From Alphaproteobacteria bacterium (GTDB taxonomy: Bacteria; Pseudomonadota; Alphaproteobacteria; UBA6615): DNA of 64,000 nucleotides. The DNA is taken from positions 1 through 64,000 of the forward strand of contig JAJFJA010000019.1 in assembly GCA_021774445.1 (NCBI GenBank). Direction: 5' to 3'. Below are positions 33,935 through 41,810 of this stretch, one piece after another; position 1 is the stretch's first letter, and the number at the start of each line of letters is the position of its first letter. The notes beneath the pieces are model-generated. The model saw only the letters and a list, made by a program, of their open reading frames with translations. It was not told the origin of the DNA and ran no database searches. The position numbers and the translations under genes are program-made.

Positions 33935-34225
33935 GTATCAATGACTTAGTCGTTCATATTCCTAGCTTTCCGACGCTCTTCCGTGCTTCAGTCCGGCGCC
34001 AGTCGCACGGCGCAGATCGCCGCCGCCGCGGCTGGGTCGATGACAATGCGGCAGCACAACCGGCCCAATAACGGCCCTGACGACAGGCGAGCGGATCACG
34101 GTGGTTGAAATGGAAGATTCTCTGGAGAAACTCGAGCACAAGCAGCGCAAAAAGGTCTAGGCCTGTCGTGGCACAAGCCGTCTTGCGCCAGGCAATTCCC
34201 TCATAGCTGGGCGCATCAGGAGAAC
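33935..34225. other. Gene-free stretch between tRNA-Asn and the AHCY-like gene
   Basis: About 290 bp with no convincing reading frame on either strand. No repeat of the tRNA 3-prime end (which would mark an attachment site), no integrase and no insertion-sequence ends are seen. The convergent AHCY-like gene ends at its right border. Confidence 0.5.
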
Positions 34226-35398
34226 CTATGCCCTTGCTGACGGTCGCCCAAGGTAGGCGGCTGCGACCATAGCGTCGATTTCGGGCGGAACCGGGACGAC
34301 GCAGTGGGAGGCGTCGACGCGGCTCTGGGCAACCCATTCGAGGCAACGAGCTTGCAGTGTGAAGCCGAGATCCATGGATTCGACGGAGTTGCCGAGGGGT
34401 CTCGGACCGGCGAGATTGGCCATGTGGCCGTGACCGAGAATGTGGACCTGCCTGCCATCGACCAGATGCAAGGTTTCGACGCCATCGTCGTAGCTGTCGA
34501 CATCGACCACGGCGCGATCGGCAATGAGGCCGTCGACCGCGATCTCTACCGGGAAGTGGCCACCATTCATGAGGATGGCGCCGTCCTTGAGCAGGGGCAG
34601 ATCGGCCGCGGTGATAATGCCGGCGGCGCCGGTGACCGTCACGATGACGTCGGCAGAGCGGATGGCCTCCGCACGCGACGGGGTGGCGAAGCCGTCGAAA
34701 TGCGCCTCGAGGGTCGTCACGGGGTTGGCGTCGACGACAGTCGTTGTCGCGAAGGCGTTGCGAAAGTTCGCGGCTACGCCCTTACCACAGGCGCCGTAGC
34801 CGAAGACCGTGACCCGCTTGCCATTGGTTGAGCGGTTGGTGAAGCGCAGGTAACTCTCGAAGATGCTCTGGCCGACCGCGTGTTTGTTCTCGGCAAACTG
34901 TTTTATCGGGCTGTCATTGATCACCAGGATCGGGAGATTCAGCGTGTCGCGCAGGGGCGCCAGGCGGGTGCGGCCCGATGTCGTTTCCTCGGTGCCGCCG
35001 CGCAGCTTCGGATAGGGCGCTGCGGCAACCATGGCGAAGAGGTCGCCGCCATTGTCGAGCAATAGATCGGGCTGACGGGCCAGAATTGCAGCGATGTTGG
35101 CGTCGTGATCCGCCGACGCCGTGGTGTTGCCGCCAACAACCGTGACGCCGCGCTCGCGGAGGTAGTGGATCGTTTCATCTTGCGTGCTGTTGAGGTTGCC
35201 GGTCGCCACGATTTGGGCACCGCCCGCTTGCAGCGTGGTCAGCAGGGCCGCGGTCTTGGGCTCGAGATGGATCGCGGTGCCGATGGTCAGAGCATCGAAA
35301 GGTCTGGTCCGCGCCAGATCGGCCGCGGTGGCCGCAAGCAGGCGGCAACTGGCGCCGATCCATTCGATGCGCGACTTGTCCTGCGCCATGCCTGGCAT
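34226..35398 (-). CDS. Divergent adenosylhomocysteinase-family protein
   Basis: This 390-residue homologue of S-adenosylhomocysteine hydrolase keeps IHLEPKTAALL (catalytic His region), GNLNSTQDE, LDNGGDLFAMV, GTEETTSGRTRL and the NAD-fold motif VFGYGACGKGVAANF near 196. The NDSPIKQFAEN loop keeps the Lys but has FAEN where true enzymes have FDN. The YGCRES motif is replaced by HAVGQS and the C-terminal Lys-x-x-x-Tyr-Arg-Tyr tail is absent. Usual enzymes have 430-470 residues. It may act on another nucleoside-linked compound. It follows the sulfatase/PMH gene by 14 nt. I chose the ATG after GAGGGAG. Confidence 0.72.
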   Translation of the reverse strand: MPGMAQDKSRIEWIGASCRLLAATAADLARTRPFDALTIGTAIHLEPKTAALLTTLQAGGAQIVATGNLNSTQDETIHYLRERGVTVVGGNTTASADHDANIAAILARQPDLLLDNGGDLFAMVAAAPYPKLRGGTEETTSGRTRLAPLRDTLNLPILVINDSPIKQFAENKHAVGQSIFESYLRFTNRSTNGKRVTVFGYGACGKGVAANFRNAFATTTVVDANPVTTLEAHFDGFATPSRAEAIRSADVIVTVTGAAGIITAADLPLLKDGAILMNGGHFPVEIAVDGLIADRAVVDVDSYDDGVETLHLVDGRQVHILGHGHMANLAGPRPLGNSVESMDLGFTLQARCLEWVAQSRVDASHCVVPVPPEIDAMVAAAYLGRPSARA

Positions 35399-35412
35399 AC
35401 TCCCTCAATAAC

Positions 35413-36936
35413 TCACGGCATTTCGATCAAGCCATGCTCGGCGCTGGCACGATATCCGGTGAGGGTGCGCTCCGCGAAGCTGAGGCGCCACGACAGCATG
35501 GCTTGGCTACACTCCAGCGCCGCGACCGCCATGGCCGGCTCGCCGGCGACGTTACGCATCTCATCGGGATCATCGGCGAGATCGAACAGGATCGGCGGCA
35601 GATTGGCGAAATGGACGTATTTGAAGCGCGGCCCCCGCAGCGCGCAGAGATTGGCCTGATCATTCGACAGCCCCAAGGCGCTTGCGGTGCGATCGTCGAC
35701 GGTATCGCGGAAATCATATTCGAAGTGAGCCTCGGCGCGCCATGGGTTCGCGGCTTGACCCTCCAGAAACTGGCGTAGGTTCACGCCGTCGCAGGTTCGA
35801 GGTATGTCGGCGCCGACCCAATCCAGGATTGTCGGCATTAGGTCGACGGACTCAGTGAACTCGCGAACAATAGTGCCGCGGGTTGTGTCGGCGCTCTTGC
35901 TCGGATCGCGAATAATCAGAGGTATACGAAAGCTCTGGTCATAAAAAGTGTGTTTACCGAACAAGTAGTGATCGCCGAGATGCTCGCCATGATCGCTGGT
36001 GAACACGATCAGTGTGTCGTCCCAAAGGCCTTGCGCCTTGAGAAAATCGAACAGCCGGCCGAGATGATGGTCGACTTCCGTCATGAGGCCAAAATAAGCG
36101 GCCCGCATGGCCTGTATGTCGGCCTCACTGAGGTCGCGCACCAGGCCCGGCGCACCACGCACATAATCACTGACAGGCGTGCGCGCCAGCACCTCGGCCA
36201 TGAAGGGATGCTGTTGCGCTTCATCCTGCCAATGTTCAGCGCGCTGTGAGCCCGGGAGCGCGTCCGGCTGATAGGCGCGGTGGTAGGGGGCGGGCGCGAT
36301 GAACGGTGGGTGCGGCCTGAGGAAACCGACATGCAGGAGCCATTTCTGGTCGGCCCGCTGGTGCAGGTAGGAGAGCGCCATCTCGGCCGACCAAGCGGTG
36401 TCAGAATGCTCCGCCGGCACCGCCGCCGGGCCGCGGAACAGTTCGCCATCCCGGGGCAGCCAGACATCCTTGGGGTCGGCAGGGACATCGAAACCCCGGG
36501 CGGCCAGCCAAGAAAAATAACCGAGCCGGCCTGGGTCGATATAAGTCGCGACCGGGACCCAGCCGGGCATGGTGCCGCCCAGGACGCGGAACTCCGGATC
36601 ACCCGGCGGCGTTATCCGGGGGTCGGGCGTGGTGTCGGTATATCCGACCAAGGCCGGCTCATAGCCATGCTTGCGGACCTCGCGCGCGAGGTTGGTATGG
36701 CGGTTATCGAGCGGCACGGTATTTCGCACGTGCCGATGGTTCATCAGGTAGAGACCGGTCAGCAGCGATGATCGCGCCGGCCCGCAGGGGGTGGCCTGAG
36801 CAAAGTGCCTACCAAACGTCACGCCTTCGGCACATAGCTGCTGCAAATTCGGTAGATCCAGCCAGTCAGCTCCCATGGCCGGCAGGAAATCGCCGCGCCA
36901 TTGGTCGACGACGATCATCAGAACGTTACGCGGCAT
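35413..36936 (-). CDS. Phosphonate monoester hydrolase / sulfatase-superfamily enzyme
   Basis: This 507-residue alkaline-phosphatase-superfamily hydrolase starts MPRNVLMIVVDQWRGD with the metal Asp. The formylglycine site is CGPAR in ATPCGPARSSLLTG near residue 55, followed by LYLMNHR and NTVPLD. It also has TSDHGEHLGDH near 315 and FGKHTFYD with the second metal/phosphate ligands. Wording around the active site closely follows the rhizobial PMH (PehA) enzymes, which cleave phosphonate monoesters, phosphodiesters and sulfate esters. A cytoplasmic location is likely as no signal is seen. I chose the start at 36936 because GGGA lies 7 nt upstream. Confidence 0.82.
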   Translation of the reverse strand: MPRNVLMIVVDQWRGDFLPAMGADWLDLPNLQQLCAEGVTFGRHFAQATPCGPARSSLLTGLYLMNHRHVRNTVPLDNRHTNLAREVRKHGYEPALVGYTDTTPDPRITPPGDPEFRVLGGTMPGWVPVATYIDPGRLGYFSWLAARGFDVPADPKDVWLPRDGELFRGPAAVPAEHSDTAWSAEMALSYLHQRADQKWLLHVGFLRPHPPFIAPAPYHRAYQPDALPGSQRAEHWQDEAQQHPFMAEVLARTPVSDYVRGAPGLVRDLSEADIQAMRAAYFGLMTEVDHHLGRLFDFLKAQGLWDDTLIVFTSDHGEHLGDHYLFGKHTFYDQSFRIPLIIRDPSKSADTTRGTIVREFTESVDLMPTILDWVGADIPRTCDGVNLRQFLEGQAANPWRAEAHFEYDFRDTVDDRTASALGLSNDQANLCALRGPRFKYVHFANLPPILFDLADDPDEMRNVAGEPAMAVAALECSQAMLSWRLSFAERTLTGYRASAEHGLIEMP

Positions 36937-36971
36937 GGACATATCCCAAGCATCGGTCGCGGAAAACGGGA

Positions 36972-38030
36972 CTACAGCTCCGACGAAAACCGCCAAATCT
37001 GTGCACATCCCTGGGAGGCTCCGAACCCGACGATCAAATCGCCCTCATATTCGCAGAACTGATAAACATACTCAGCCGCCCAACGGTTGGAAAGCGGCGC
37101 GAATTGGTCGCGGTATACCCGAGGGCTCCAGGAATCATTGATCCCCTTGCCGCCGATTTGATACCACGCCTTGCCGTCCAAACAGAAGACGCTGGCTCGT
37201 CCCGCCGGGCGCCCGCCGGCGCCAACTACCAGTTTCCCGCGATAGGCAACGAGGGCGTTAAAGCTGTAGAGCTGTTTGCACGCCGTGGGCAAGGCTAGCA
37301 GAGGGGCCCATGTCTCGCCGTCGCAGGCCCAAATATTGGAGAAATTGCCGGGGCCCTGAGGCTCACGGTTCATGATCGCAACAAGTTTTCCGCCGATGCT
37401 GCGTAGCCGAAGTACGGTTGAATTCCGGCGCCAACTTCCTCTCCGGCCGTCGCCGGCGACCAGCTCCGGCTCGCCCGACAGCCGCCAAACATGGCCGCCG
37501 AACCAACCGTGTGCGACGAAGCCGGCATAAAGCTCTCCATCATGAACGCACATATCGTAGGCGCCGATATAGCGGTGTCCCCATGTGCTTTCGCTACCGA
37601 CATCGTGCCACCGGCCATCATAGGCAACGATGTTGGCCTCGGTGTCGGTTTTGCCGCCGATCAGCCCGACATAGAGCCGGTCTTGGTGGGTGCATAGCGC
37701 GGACACGGTGAAGCGATCCGGCCAGGCGCCGACGCGCTCCCACTCATCGCCGCTCTGGGTGCGCCAAAGCTGCGCGCCGAGTTTTGCGGATGAGACACCC
37801 GCGTAAAGCATACCGCCGTGCGCACACAGGGTGTGAACCTCTTGGCCGTGCGCCCAGCCGCTGCTGCCGCCGCCGAGTTGGCTCCAGGAACCATGCTTGT
37901 AAGCAAAGAGCGCAGCTTTGCCTGCGCGACCACCGTCCACGCCGACCCAGAGTCGGCCATCATGCACAACGATCGCGCGCGCGCTTGGCCGCCATCTTTT
38001 CCCAAGAGCCGCTGCCCTCGGTGCCGCCAA
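36972..38030 (-). CDS. Beta-propeller-like protein, 5-prime end frameshifted
   Basis: The 352-residue frame contains about six repeats with VHDGRLWVG, CAHGGMLYAGV, CTHQDRLYVGL, CVHDGELYAGF and YRGKLVVGAGG strands, each followed by W-rich turns (WSQLGG, WERVG, WHDVG, WYQIGG). This fits a Kelch/propeller-type fold. The first 15 residues are not propeller-like. The matching N-terminus lies in the frame one base away (38202 to about 37984) and would give a continuous first blade, so this ATG is probably not the native start. Function is unknown. It is followed 35 nt later by the PMH-like gene and is likely part of that unit. Confidence 0.6.
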   Translation of the reverse strand: MAAPRAAALGKRWRPSARAIVVHDGRLWVGVDGGRAGKAALFAYKHGSWSQLGGGSSGWAHGQEVHTLCAHGGMLYAGVSSAKLGAQLWRTQSGDEWERVGAWPDRFTVSALCTHQDRLYVGLIGGKTDTEANIVAYDGRWHDVGSESTWGHRYIGAYDMCVHDGELYAGFVAHGWFGGHVWRLSGEPELVAGDGRRGSWRRNSTVLRLRSIGGKLVAIMNREPQGPGNFSNIWACDGETWAPLLALPTACKQLYSFNALVAYRGKLVVGAGGRPAGRASVFCLDGKAWYQIGGKGINDSWSPRVYRDQFAPLSNRWAAEYVYQFCEYEGDLIVGFGASQGCAQIWRFSSEL

Positions 38031-38202
38031 GCGGTCTCCACCGGCCGGGGAGCGGGCCAGGATGCAAATCGAGCTGGGTTGGACAAACGTCCGAGTTTTC
38101 TGCCGCCAGGTAGCCCAAATAGGCCTCCAGCTGAGACACCCGATTCTGCAAATCCCGCTGCCGATGGAAGTAGTATTCCACTCGACTAAAAAGATTTATC
38201 AT
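37974..38202 (-). pseudogene. Out-of-frame N-terminal fragment of the beta-propeller gene
   Basis: From the ATG at 38202 the frame gives MINLFSRVEYYFHRQRDLQN, a short coiled segment (RVSQLEAYLGYLAAE), then a first propeller blade start WRPLGGTEGSGSWEKMAAKRA. At the alternating CG tract 37974-37984 it leaves the propeller frame and soon stops. Adding one CG unit to the tract joins it exactly to AIVVHDGRLWVG. The gene is therefore broken by a dinucleotide contraction, phase-variable, or affected by a sequence error. Confidence 0.65.
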
Positions 38203-38241
38203 ACGCTGTTTTGCTGTTGCCCGCTTGTGCAGACTAGTTCA

Positions 38242-38254
38242 TAGGTTCAACCTA
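38242..38254. promoter_or_regulatory. 13-bp palindrome upstream of the propeller/PMH unit
   Basis: TAGGTT-C-AACCTA is a perfect dyad 40-52 bp upstream of the native propeller ATG (38202) and just after the kinase stop. It could be an operator that separates the propeller-PMH-AHCY unit from the ABC-nanE-kinase genes upstream. Evidence is symmetry and position only. Confidence 0.35.
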
Positions 38255-38291
38255 CAAACTCAACAGCGCCGCCGGCAAGAGCTTTTTTTGC

Positions 38292-39212
38292 TCACTCGGC
38301 GAGACGGAACAATGCGAGCTTTGCCGCGGCTCGCGCCGGGGGCTCGCGTTCGCCGCCGACGGGTGGCGGGTCTTCGATGATCCGAGCGATCTCTTTCGCG
38401 AAGGCCCGGCGTATCAGGGGATGGGACGAGGCGCCGCCACCGGTCAGTGCGACTGGTTTAGGTCCGACATGGGCGACGAGCGATTTTACCAGGCGCGCAA
38501 GTTCAGCGGCGGCGCAATTAAGGATCGTGATCGCGGTTGGATCGCCAGCCGAGGCGGCGGCCGAGACGGGGCGTGACAGGCTGGCCACGTTGTTGCGGGT
38601 GTCACTGTAGGCGAAGCGCCGGACCGTCGGCCAGTCGTCGCCGCCAATGTGCTTGCGAAGATGGTCAGCCAATGTGGCAGGCGCTAGAGGCGGCACGCCC
38701 TCCGACCGCCGCACCAACCACAGGAGCGCCTCACGCCCGATCCAGTAACCGGAGCCGCCGTCGTCGATCACCGCACCGTAGCCGCCGGCGCGAAAAACGT
38801 TCGACCGGTCGTCGAGATGATAGGCGAAAGAACCGGTGCCGCTGTAGACAAGGATGCCCTCACCGGGCTCGAACGATGCCAGGTAGCCAATTCTGGCATC
38901 GTCGAAGGCTGCTGCATGTTGCCGCGGGATTCCGAGACCGGCACTCAACGCCTCCACGAATGCCTCGGCTTCCGGCGTGTCATCACTCAGCCCGGTGACA
39001 CCCGCAGCCGCGGCGTCGATGGCAAGGCCGAATTTGGCGATTTCGGCGCACAGCGCGGCGATGGCCGTAAGGAATTTCTGATGCTGCGCCGGGGTGTAAA
39101 GCAGGCCCGATATCGCCGGCCCGGCGCCCTCGGCCAGGTTTCGACCGGCCGCGTCGATAACGAACCAGCGCGTGGCGCTGCCGCCGCAATCCAAGCCAAG
39201 TCCTACCGACAT
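38292..39212 (-). CDS. BadF/BadG-family sugar kinase (N-acetylglucosamine/N-acetylmannosamine kinase-like)
   Basis: This 306-residue ASKHA-fold kinase has the phosphate-1 loop GLGLDCGGSATRWFV at the N-terminus, YSGTGSFAYHL near 127, DDGGSGYWIGREALLWL near 152 and the adenosine motif VALTGGGASSHPL near 255. The DGGSGxxIG wording is typical of GlcNAc kinases. I chose the ATG at 39212 because GAGGACTT lies upstream; the open frame to 39404 is not conserved-looking. It lies 50 nt after nanE. Together they would turn ManNAc into ManNAc-6-P and then GlcNAc-6-P. Confidence 0.8.
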   Translation of the reverse strand: MSVGLGLDCGGSATRWFVIDAAGRNLAEGAGPAISGLLYTPAQHQKFLTAIAALCAEIAKFGLAIDAAAAGVTGLSDDTPEAEAFVEALSAGLGIPRQHAAAFDDARIGYLASFEPGEGILVYSGTGSFAYHLDDRSNVFRAGGYGAVIDDGGSGYWIGREALLWLVRRSEGVPPLAPATLADHLRKHIGGDDWPTVRRFAYSDTRNNVASLSRPVSAAASAGDPTAITILNCAAAELARLVKSLVAHVGPKPVALTGGGASSHPLIRRAFAKEIARIIEDPPPVGGEREPPARAAAKLALFRLAE

Positions 39213-39262
39213 AAGTCCTCCGACCGGAAACCAATGGGCGAGCAAGCCCTGGCCGGCTATTC

Positions 39263-39955
39263 TTACCCCACCTGGGGCCGCCGGGACACCGGGCAAGCCG
39301 CAACGAAGCGACGGGTGATTTCCATGGGATTGGTGATTGCGGTGCCGACAACAACAGCATGGGCACCGCGTGCAAACGCCTCTGCGACGGCCGCCGGGGT
39401 CCAATATCGCCCCTCGGCCACGACAGGAAGACTTGTACGCTGCGCCAAGGCGCTGACCAGGGCCAAATCGGGTTCACGTGGCGGCGGCGAATCGGTGGAG
39501 TAGCCGGATAGCGTCGTCGCCAAATAATCCGCACCGAAGTCAGCGGCCTCAAGGCCCTCCTCCGCCGTGGCGACATCGGCCATGACCTGCTTGCCAAGCA
39601 CCTTCTTTACCAAAGAAAAAAGCGCCTCCAAGGATTCCGCCGTTCTTGGTCCCGCGGCGGCACCTATCGCAATGATATCGGCACCGCCGCGTGCCGCCTC
39701 GTTGACGGCGGCGCTGTCCGGGGTGATGGCGAGGTGGGGGGCGTACTCGAACCGCTTCACCAGGCCGATGATGGGCAAGGCCGTGACCCGACGTATCGCG
39801 GCAATATTGTCGCCGCCATTGGCACGAATACCCCCTGCCCCGCCAAGCTGCGCTGCCATGGCCATCGCCGCCATGTATTGGGCACCGTGCAACGGGTTGT
39901 CCTTGCGGGCCTGACAGGACACGACGAGGGCACCCTTGAACAAAGTATTCGTCAT
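39263..39955 (-). CDS. nanE: N-acetylmannosamine-6-phosphate 2-epimerase
   Basis: This 230-residue TIM barrel begins with the NanE pattern FKGALVVSCQARKDNPLH (catalytic Lys in CQA-x-K-D-N-P). It continues with AQLGGAGGIRANG, LPIIGLVKRFEY, FGADYLATTLSGYS and LPVVAEGRYWTP. It converts ManNAc-6-P into GlcNAc-6-P. It overlaps the MalG-like permease gene by 4 nt and precedes the sugar kinase. No nanA lyase or nagA/nagB is in the window, so the operon handles the phosphorylated amino-sugar steps only. Confidence 0.92.
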   Translation of the reverse strand: MTNTLFKGALVVSCQARKDNPLHGAQYMAAMAMAAQLGGAGGIRANGGDNIAAIRRVTALPIIGLVKRFEYAPHLAITPDSAAVNEAARGGADIIAIGAAAGPRTAESLEALFSLVKKVLGKQVMADVATAEEGLEAADFGADYLATTLSGYSTDSPPPREPDLALVSALAQRTSLPVVAEGRYWTPAAVAEAFARGAHAVVVGTAITNPMEITRRFVAACPVSRRPQVG

Positions 39956-40827
39956 TTGACGCTGCCATAGGTCATGCCGGCGATAAAGTGCCGCGAGAGC
40001 ACGATATAGACAAAAATGATGGGCAACGCCGAAAGCGAGAGGCCGGCGAAGAGTGCCCCCCAGTCAGTGCTGAACTCGCCCATGAAGGCGGTAAGGCCCT
40101 GGGGCAGCGTCTTGTTGGCATCGGTGTGGATGAAGACCAGCGGGAAAAAGAAGTCGTTCCAGATGGGCACCGCATTATGTATGCCCGCGATGACCAGCGC
40201 CGGTTTGGTCAAAGGCATCATGATAAGCAGCATTATCTTGGGCTCGCTGGCGCCATCTATGCGGGCCGCGTCTTCCAGCTCTCCCGGCAATGTTCGCAGA
40301 AACCCGGTAAGGATAAAGACAGTCGACGGCAAGCCCATCGCGGTGTACAGCAAAATCAAGCTGAGGCGCGTATCAAGAATACCAAGCTCTCGAAACTGAA
40401 TGAACAGCGGGATGATCGCCAGCTTGAGGGGCACCATCAAGCCGCTGAGGAAAAACAAGAACAAGAAGGTGCTGCCGCGGAACTTGTAACGGGCGATGGC
40501 ATAGGCCGCCATGCTACCGAAAATCAGAATGCAAGCGAGGGCCCCGGTGGTGACCAGGATGGAGTTGGTAAAATATGTGATGAAGTTGGTCTCTCGGATA
40601 ATGCGGGCGAAGTTGGCTAAGTTCGTGAAATTCGGCAGGGCGAATGGGCTGGTAAAGATATCCGACGTGGTCTTGAACGCAGAGAAAAACATGATGAGAA
40701 TGGGATAGAGCATGAGCACCGTATTGCCGATCAGCAAGATCTGAACCAGCATTTTGTTACGGTTGATGGCGCCAAGATGGTGCCAAGGATTGCTGGCCGC
40801 GGTCGGGCTGCCGGCAAGCTCCGTCAT
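39952..40827 (-). CDS. Carbohydrate ABC transporter permease (MalG-type)
   Basis: This 291-residue CUT1-class permease has about six helices and the EAA loop near residue 185 (LEDAARIDGASEPKI) that contacts the ATPase. It ends in RHFIAGMTYGSVK, the usual MalG-like C-terminus. It pairs with the MalF-like gene immediately upstream (4-nt overlap). The downstream nanE overlap points to an amino-sugar or related substrate. No ATP-binding subunit is encoded in the operon. Confidence 0.9.
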   Translation of the reverse strand: MTELAGSPTAASNPWHHLGAINRNKMLVQILLIGNTVLMLYPILIMFFSAFKTTSDIFTSPFALPNFTNLANFARIIRETNFITYFTNSILVTTGALACILIFGSMAAYAIARYKFRGSTFLFLFFLSGLMVPLKLAIIPLFIQFRELGILDTRLSLILLYTAMGLPSTVFILTGFLRTLPGELEDAARIDGASEPKIMLLIMMPLTKPALVIAGIHNAVPIWNDFFFPLVFIHTDANKTLPQGLTAFMGEFSTDWGALFAGLSLSALPIIFVYIVLSRHFIAGMTYGSVK

Positions 40828-41744
40828 AGCTCAATCTCCCGGCGACGGAGGTAGATCGTCCAGGTGGCCGCGGCGACCAGAATGAAACTAAAGATGATGA
40901 CGGCCAGGGCGCTGCCCATGCCGAAATCCTGAACGCCGGCACTCTGATTGCCAAATGCCGTACGGTAGAAATAGAGACCGAGAACGTCGGTAGAGCCAAA
41001 TGGCGAGCCGTCCAGCCCCGCCATGATGAAGGGGAGCTCAAACCAGTTGAAGGCGCCGATAAAGGTCAGGACGAAGATGATCGTGGTGGCCGGCGCCACC
41101 AGCGGCCAGATCACATTCCTGAGCACCTTCAATTCACTGGAGGTGTCGAGACGCGCCGCCTCAATAAGGTCGCGGGGGATGCGTTGCATCCCGGCGAGAT
41201 AGATCAGTGTCGGGAAGCCGACAAAATGCCAGGCGTTGGCAAAAATTAGCGCGCCAAGTGCCGTGCGGCTGTCGCCAAGCCAAGGCAGCGCAAGAGCGTC
41301 CAGGCCGACCCCGTTGAGGAACTGGTTGACGATGCCAAACAGCGGGTGAAGAAATAACTTCCAAAGAAAGCCGACGATGACGGTCGATAATATGACCGGC
41401 AGGAAGACGGCCGTTCGGTAGAAACGGTAGCCGAATGGCTCCTTAAAAATCAGATAAGCAAGCAGGAACCCGGTGACGTTCTGTACCACCATAAGGGCGC
41501 AGAATACGATGACATTATGCGTGAATGCGTTCAGGGTCCAACGATTGAAAGGTTCCTGAAACAAAACCTTTTGGAAGTTGGCGAACCAGATAAATTCGCC
41601 ACGGGCCAGACCATTCCAGTCATAGAGGCTGTAGGCCAAGGCGGACGCGATGGGTATCAGGACAAAAGATACCATCACCACGACCGCCGGCGCGATGAGG
41701 AACAAGATCCAAGCCATATGGGAAAGGCGATGCCGTGACGGCAT
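40824..41744 (-). CDS. Carbohydrate ABC transporter permease (MalF-type)
   Basis: This 306-residue CUT1 permease has six helices, a WLGDSRTALGALIFANAWHFVGF periplasmic-edge segment and an EAA-type loop LIEAARLDTSSELKVL near residue 193. It overlaps the MalG-type gene by 4 nt and follows the binding-protein gene by 66 nt. It forms the heterodimeric channel of the importer. Confidence 0.9.
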   Translation of the reverse strand: MPSRHRLSHMAWILFLIAPAVVVMVSFVLIPIASALAYSLYDWNGLARGEFIWFANFQKVLFQEPFNRWTLNAFTHNVIVFCALMVVQNVTGFLLAYLIFKEPFGYRFYRTAVFLPVILSTVIVGFLWKLFLHPLFGIVNQFLNGVGLDALALPWLGDSRTALGALIFANAWHFVGFPTLIYLAGMQRIPRDLIEAARLDTSSELKVLRNVIWPLVAPATTIIFVLTFIGAFNWFELPFIMAGLDGSPFGSTDVLGLYFYRTAFGNQSAGVQDFGMGSALAVIIFSFILVAAATWTIYLRRREIEL

Positions 41745-41810
41745 GGTGATTCCAGATTCGCCGGCCCAGGACCGCCTCAGGCGATCGTGGGCCGGCGCCG
41801 TGCTGCGATG

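Noticed and set aside
33825..34225. Possible integration site at tRNA-Asn
   Set aside because: No integrase, no duplicated tRNA end and no foreign-looking genes were seen on either side.
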